Assembly (NCBI GenBank): GCA_019246455.1
Contig: JAFAQJ010000047.1
Coordinates: 1 to 5,186, forward strand
From: Pseudolabrys sp.
GTDB taxonomy: Bacteria; Pseudomonadota; Alphaproteobacteria; Rhizobiales; Xanthobacteraceae
DNA length: 5,186 bases
Direction of reading: 5' to 3'
The position numbers and the translations under genes are program-made. Position 1 is the first letter of the stretch. Every line of letters begins with the position of its first letter. The notes below the pieces were generated by a model. The model saw only the letters and a list, made by a program, of their open reading frames with translations, was not told where the DNA came from and did not search any database. Shown here piece after piece: positions 4,365-5,186 of this stretch.

Positions 4365-4387
4365 CCTGACCCAAAAACCTGACCCAA
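4365..4387. repeat. Direct repeat in the DUF1236 leader, touching the ribosome binding site
   Basis: CCTGACCCAA occurs at 4365-4374 and 4378-4387 (period 13). On the minus strand this reads TTGGGTCAGG twice, the second copy running into the GGAGGTGA ribosome binding site of the upstream DUF1236 gene. It is a duplicated partial leader, either a slip or a repeated binding site. Confidence 0.55.
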
Positions 4388-4412
4388 GGAAACGGCTGGC
4401 GAACGAAAACGT

Positions 4413-4432
4413 TGCAGCCGCACTGCAGCCGC
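4413..4432. repeat. 9-bp direct repeat with 11-bp period
   Basis: TGCAGCCGC occurs at 4413-4421 and 4424-4432, one helical turn apart, about 60 bases upstream of the DUF1236 start at 4357. This spacing suits a transcription factor binding two sites on the same DNA face, though it may be chance. Confidence 0.4.
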
Positions 4433-4475
4433 CTGAAATGACTCATTTTTGGGCAGGCTTTCGCCGCAGACCGGC

Positions 4476-4560
4476 CGAGTGTGACTCGAACTCCACACTC
4501 GCCTGTCATTTGGCGCTACGGCGCCGCCGCGATTCCGTTTTGCGATGCGGGGCGGAATCG
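4476..4560. other. Three successive hairpins in the gap before the 136-aa gene
   Basis: Hairpin 1 is CGAGTGTG/CACACTCG (4476-4483 with 4494-4501, 10-base loop). Hairpin 2 is GGCGC/GCGCC (4512-4516 with 4521-4525), closing a TACG loop, which as C(UACG)G is a stable UNCG tetraloop on the plus strand. Hairpin 3 is CGATTCCG/CGGAATCG (4530-4537 with 4553-4560, 15-base loop). The sequence GCGCTACGGC from hairpin 2 recurs at 4564-4573. No gene is supported in the 249-base gap 4358-4606. The set could be a structured leader or small RNA; no terminator or clear promoter accompanies it. Confidence 0.4.
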
Positions 4561-4606
4561 AACGCGCTACGGCTGGTAGCACACCGATTCGCTTCAGAGG
4601 CCAAAC

Positions 4607-5017
4607 ATGATGCTCGGAACGGTGTTCGCGTCCGCGTTCATCGTTGCGTCATCCCTCACCCCGGTATCCCTCGATCCTCGCGCGCCGACCCTGTCCGATC
4701 CGGGCATGCCGCCGCCGCAGATCTCGGTGCGCCAGCGCGAAACCGCGTTGCTGCCGCTGGTGCGACGCGCGACCGACTGCATCGTACGCCAGGTCAAGAC
4801 CGACCCGCGCTACAGCGACGCGCTGCGGCCCGGTGAGATTAACGACCTGATCGTCGACGTGATGCCGGCCTGCGCGCTACTGCTGCGCGCGATGATCGAC
4901 ACCCACGACCGCATGTACGGCAAGGGCTCGGGCGAAGCCTTCCTGCTCGGACCTTATCTCGACATTTTGCCGGGCGCGGTGGCGCAACAGGTCAAGCTCA
5001 AGCCCGCCGCGCGCTAA
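4607..5017 (+). CDS. Small exported protein with two cysteines (136 aa)
   Basis: 136 residues from ATG-ATG at 4607/4610, with AGAGG (4596-4600) six bases upstream. Residues 1-18 are a hydrophobic leader (MMLGTVFASAFIVASSLT) lacking positive charge; cleavage site uncertain, perhaps near 16-21. A Pro-rich segment (19-38) follows, then a helical domain: ETALLPLVRRATDCIVRQV (45-63), a DPRYSDALRPGEINDLIVDVMPACALLLRAMIDTHDRMYG stretch (66-105), and a conserved-looking GSGEAFLLGPYLDILPGAV (107-125). C58 and C89 may form one disulfide in the periplasm. I recognise the TDCIVR, EINDLIVD, ACA, MIDTHDRxYGxGSGEAFLLGPYLD blocks from an uncharacterised small family in Bradyrhizobiaceae. No enzymatic motif is evident. 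It is a single-gene unit: a structured 249-base gap upstream and a strong terminator 33 bases downstream. Confidence 0.88.
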   Translation: MMLGTVFASAFIVASSLTPVSLDPRAPTLSDPGMPPPQISVRQRETALLPLVRRATDCIVRQVKTDPRYSDALRPGEINDLIVDVMPACALLLRAMIDTHDRMYGKGSGEAFLLGPYLDILPGAVAQQVKLKPAAR

Positions 5018-5050
5018 CGCGCGCAAAACAAAACAAAGGGCCGCGCTAAA

Positions 5051-5079
5051 AAAATGGCTCCCACGCGGGAGCCATTTTC
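5051..5079. terminator. Bidirectional intrinsic terminator
   Basis: A 12-bp perfect stem (AAAATGGCTCCC 5051-5062 with GGGAGCCATTTT 5067-5078) closes an ACGC loop. On the plus strand it ends TTTTCT; on the minus strand it runs into seven T (5054-5048). It serves both the gene ending at 5017 and the minus-strand gene ending at 5092, only 13 bases away. Confidence 0.93.
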
Positions 5080-5091
5080 TCGCCGCTGCCG

Positions 5092-5186
5092 TCACCAGCA
5101 GACGCGGTGATGATGCCGCCAATGGCAGCGGGACCAGTGATGATGCCGGTGCCAGCGGTGCCAGCGCGCGCTCAGATCGACGCTCG
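5092..5186 (-). CDS. C-terminal end of a Trp/His/Arg-rich small protein (runs off right edge)
   Basis: The last 30 codons of a minus-strand gene, stopping at TGA 5094-5092. After SVDLSA comes a striking tail, RWHRWHRHHHWSRCHWRHH followed by HRVCW: nine His, six Arg, five Trp and two Cys in 24 residues. Similar aromatic/His/Arg tails ending in VCW or CWW are familiar to me from tiny exported proteins of Bradyrhizobium and relatives, whose function is unknown. The frame is supported by the strong terminator 13 bases after the stop, with its seven-T run in this direction. Two other minus-strand frames are also open across this short stretch, but they read through into the terminator. Dense histidine and cysteine suggest metal binding (inference); membrane-interface or antimicrobial-like action is another option for Trp/Arg-rich peptides. 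The start, signal peptide and promoter lie outside the window. Confidence 0.68.
   Translation of the reverse strand, partial: SVDLSARWHRWHRHHHWSRCHWRHHHRVCW

Noticed and set aside
3466..4369. Long plus-strand open frames (3466-4194 and 3755-4369)
   Set aside because: They lie antisense to the two DUF1236 genes, which have signal peptides, family motifs and good ribosome binding sites; the plus-strand translations are Arg/His-rich without any domain, as expected of high-GC shadow frames.
4476..4501. tRNA-like T-arm (minus strand GAGTTCGAGT within a stem)
   Set aside because: Stem pairing does not fit a 5-bp T-arm with GTTCRANNC, and no acceptor, D or anticodon arms occur around it.
4358..4582. 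Minus-strand 74-codon frame in the 249-base gap
   Set aside because: No ribosome binding site, ends right at the DUF1236 start region, overlaps all the hairpins and repeats, and has shadow-like composition.
1..5186. CRISPR array, insertion sequence or attachment site
   Set aside because: No regularly spaced repeats, no transposase or integrase fragments, and no flanking duplications were seen; the short direct repeats are isolated pairs.

Overview
The window looks like a chromosomal segment of a high-GC alphaproteobacterium of the Bradyrhizobium/Rhodopseudomonas type (order Hyphomicrobiales). The evidence is the GC-rich codon use, two tandem DUF1236 proteins, several small exported proteins of a style I recognise from that group, CAGGGAG-type ribosome binding sites, and two promoters that fit the sigma-EcfG (general stress response) consensus GGAAC-N16/17-(C)GTT. 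No tRNA, rRNA, CRISPR array, transposase or phage gene is visible.

Layout, left to right. A truncated minus-strand gene for a small cysteine-containing exported protein (1-233) has a sigma-EcfG-like promoter at 283-307. It diverges from a plus-strand run: an amicyanin/plastocyanin-like cupredoxin (369-710), an overlapping small lipoprotein (700-966), a 38-residue very basic protein (1051-1167), a 293-residue exported protein with a beta-barrel-like C-terminus (1345-2226) and a 134-residue soluble helical protein (2357-2761). A strong bidirectional terminator (2777-2807) closes this run. Minus-strand genes follow: a 53-residue one-helix membrane protein (2827-2988) with a canonical sigma-EcfG promoter, a 90-residue conserved soluble protein (3092-3364), and two DUF1236 exported proteins in tandem (3514-3897, 3983-4357). 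A hairpin-rich 249-base gap separates these from a plus-strand exported protein (4607-5017). A second bidirectional terminator (5051-5079) then faces the C-terminal end of a minus-strand Trp/His/Arg-rich protein that runs off the right edge (5092-5186).

Almost every gene is under 140 codons, and most encode exported or membrane-associated products. The most economical reading is a cluster of small envelope or periplasmic proteins, part of it under general-stress control. Copper binding by the cupredoxin is the only biochemical activity the sequence itself supports well. I see no assembled enzymatic pathway and no clear defence or mobile system. The more unusual material lies in the RNA and DNA structure between the genes: a 28-bp perfect palindrome, a -35 element inside a terminator-like hairpin, and a trio of hairpins. 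The overlapping non-ATG lipoprotein gene and the Trp/His/Arg-rich tail are also notable.
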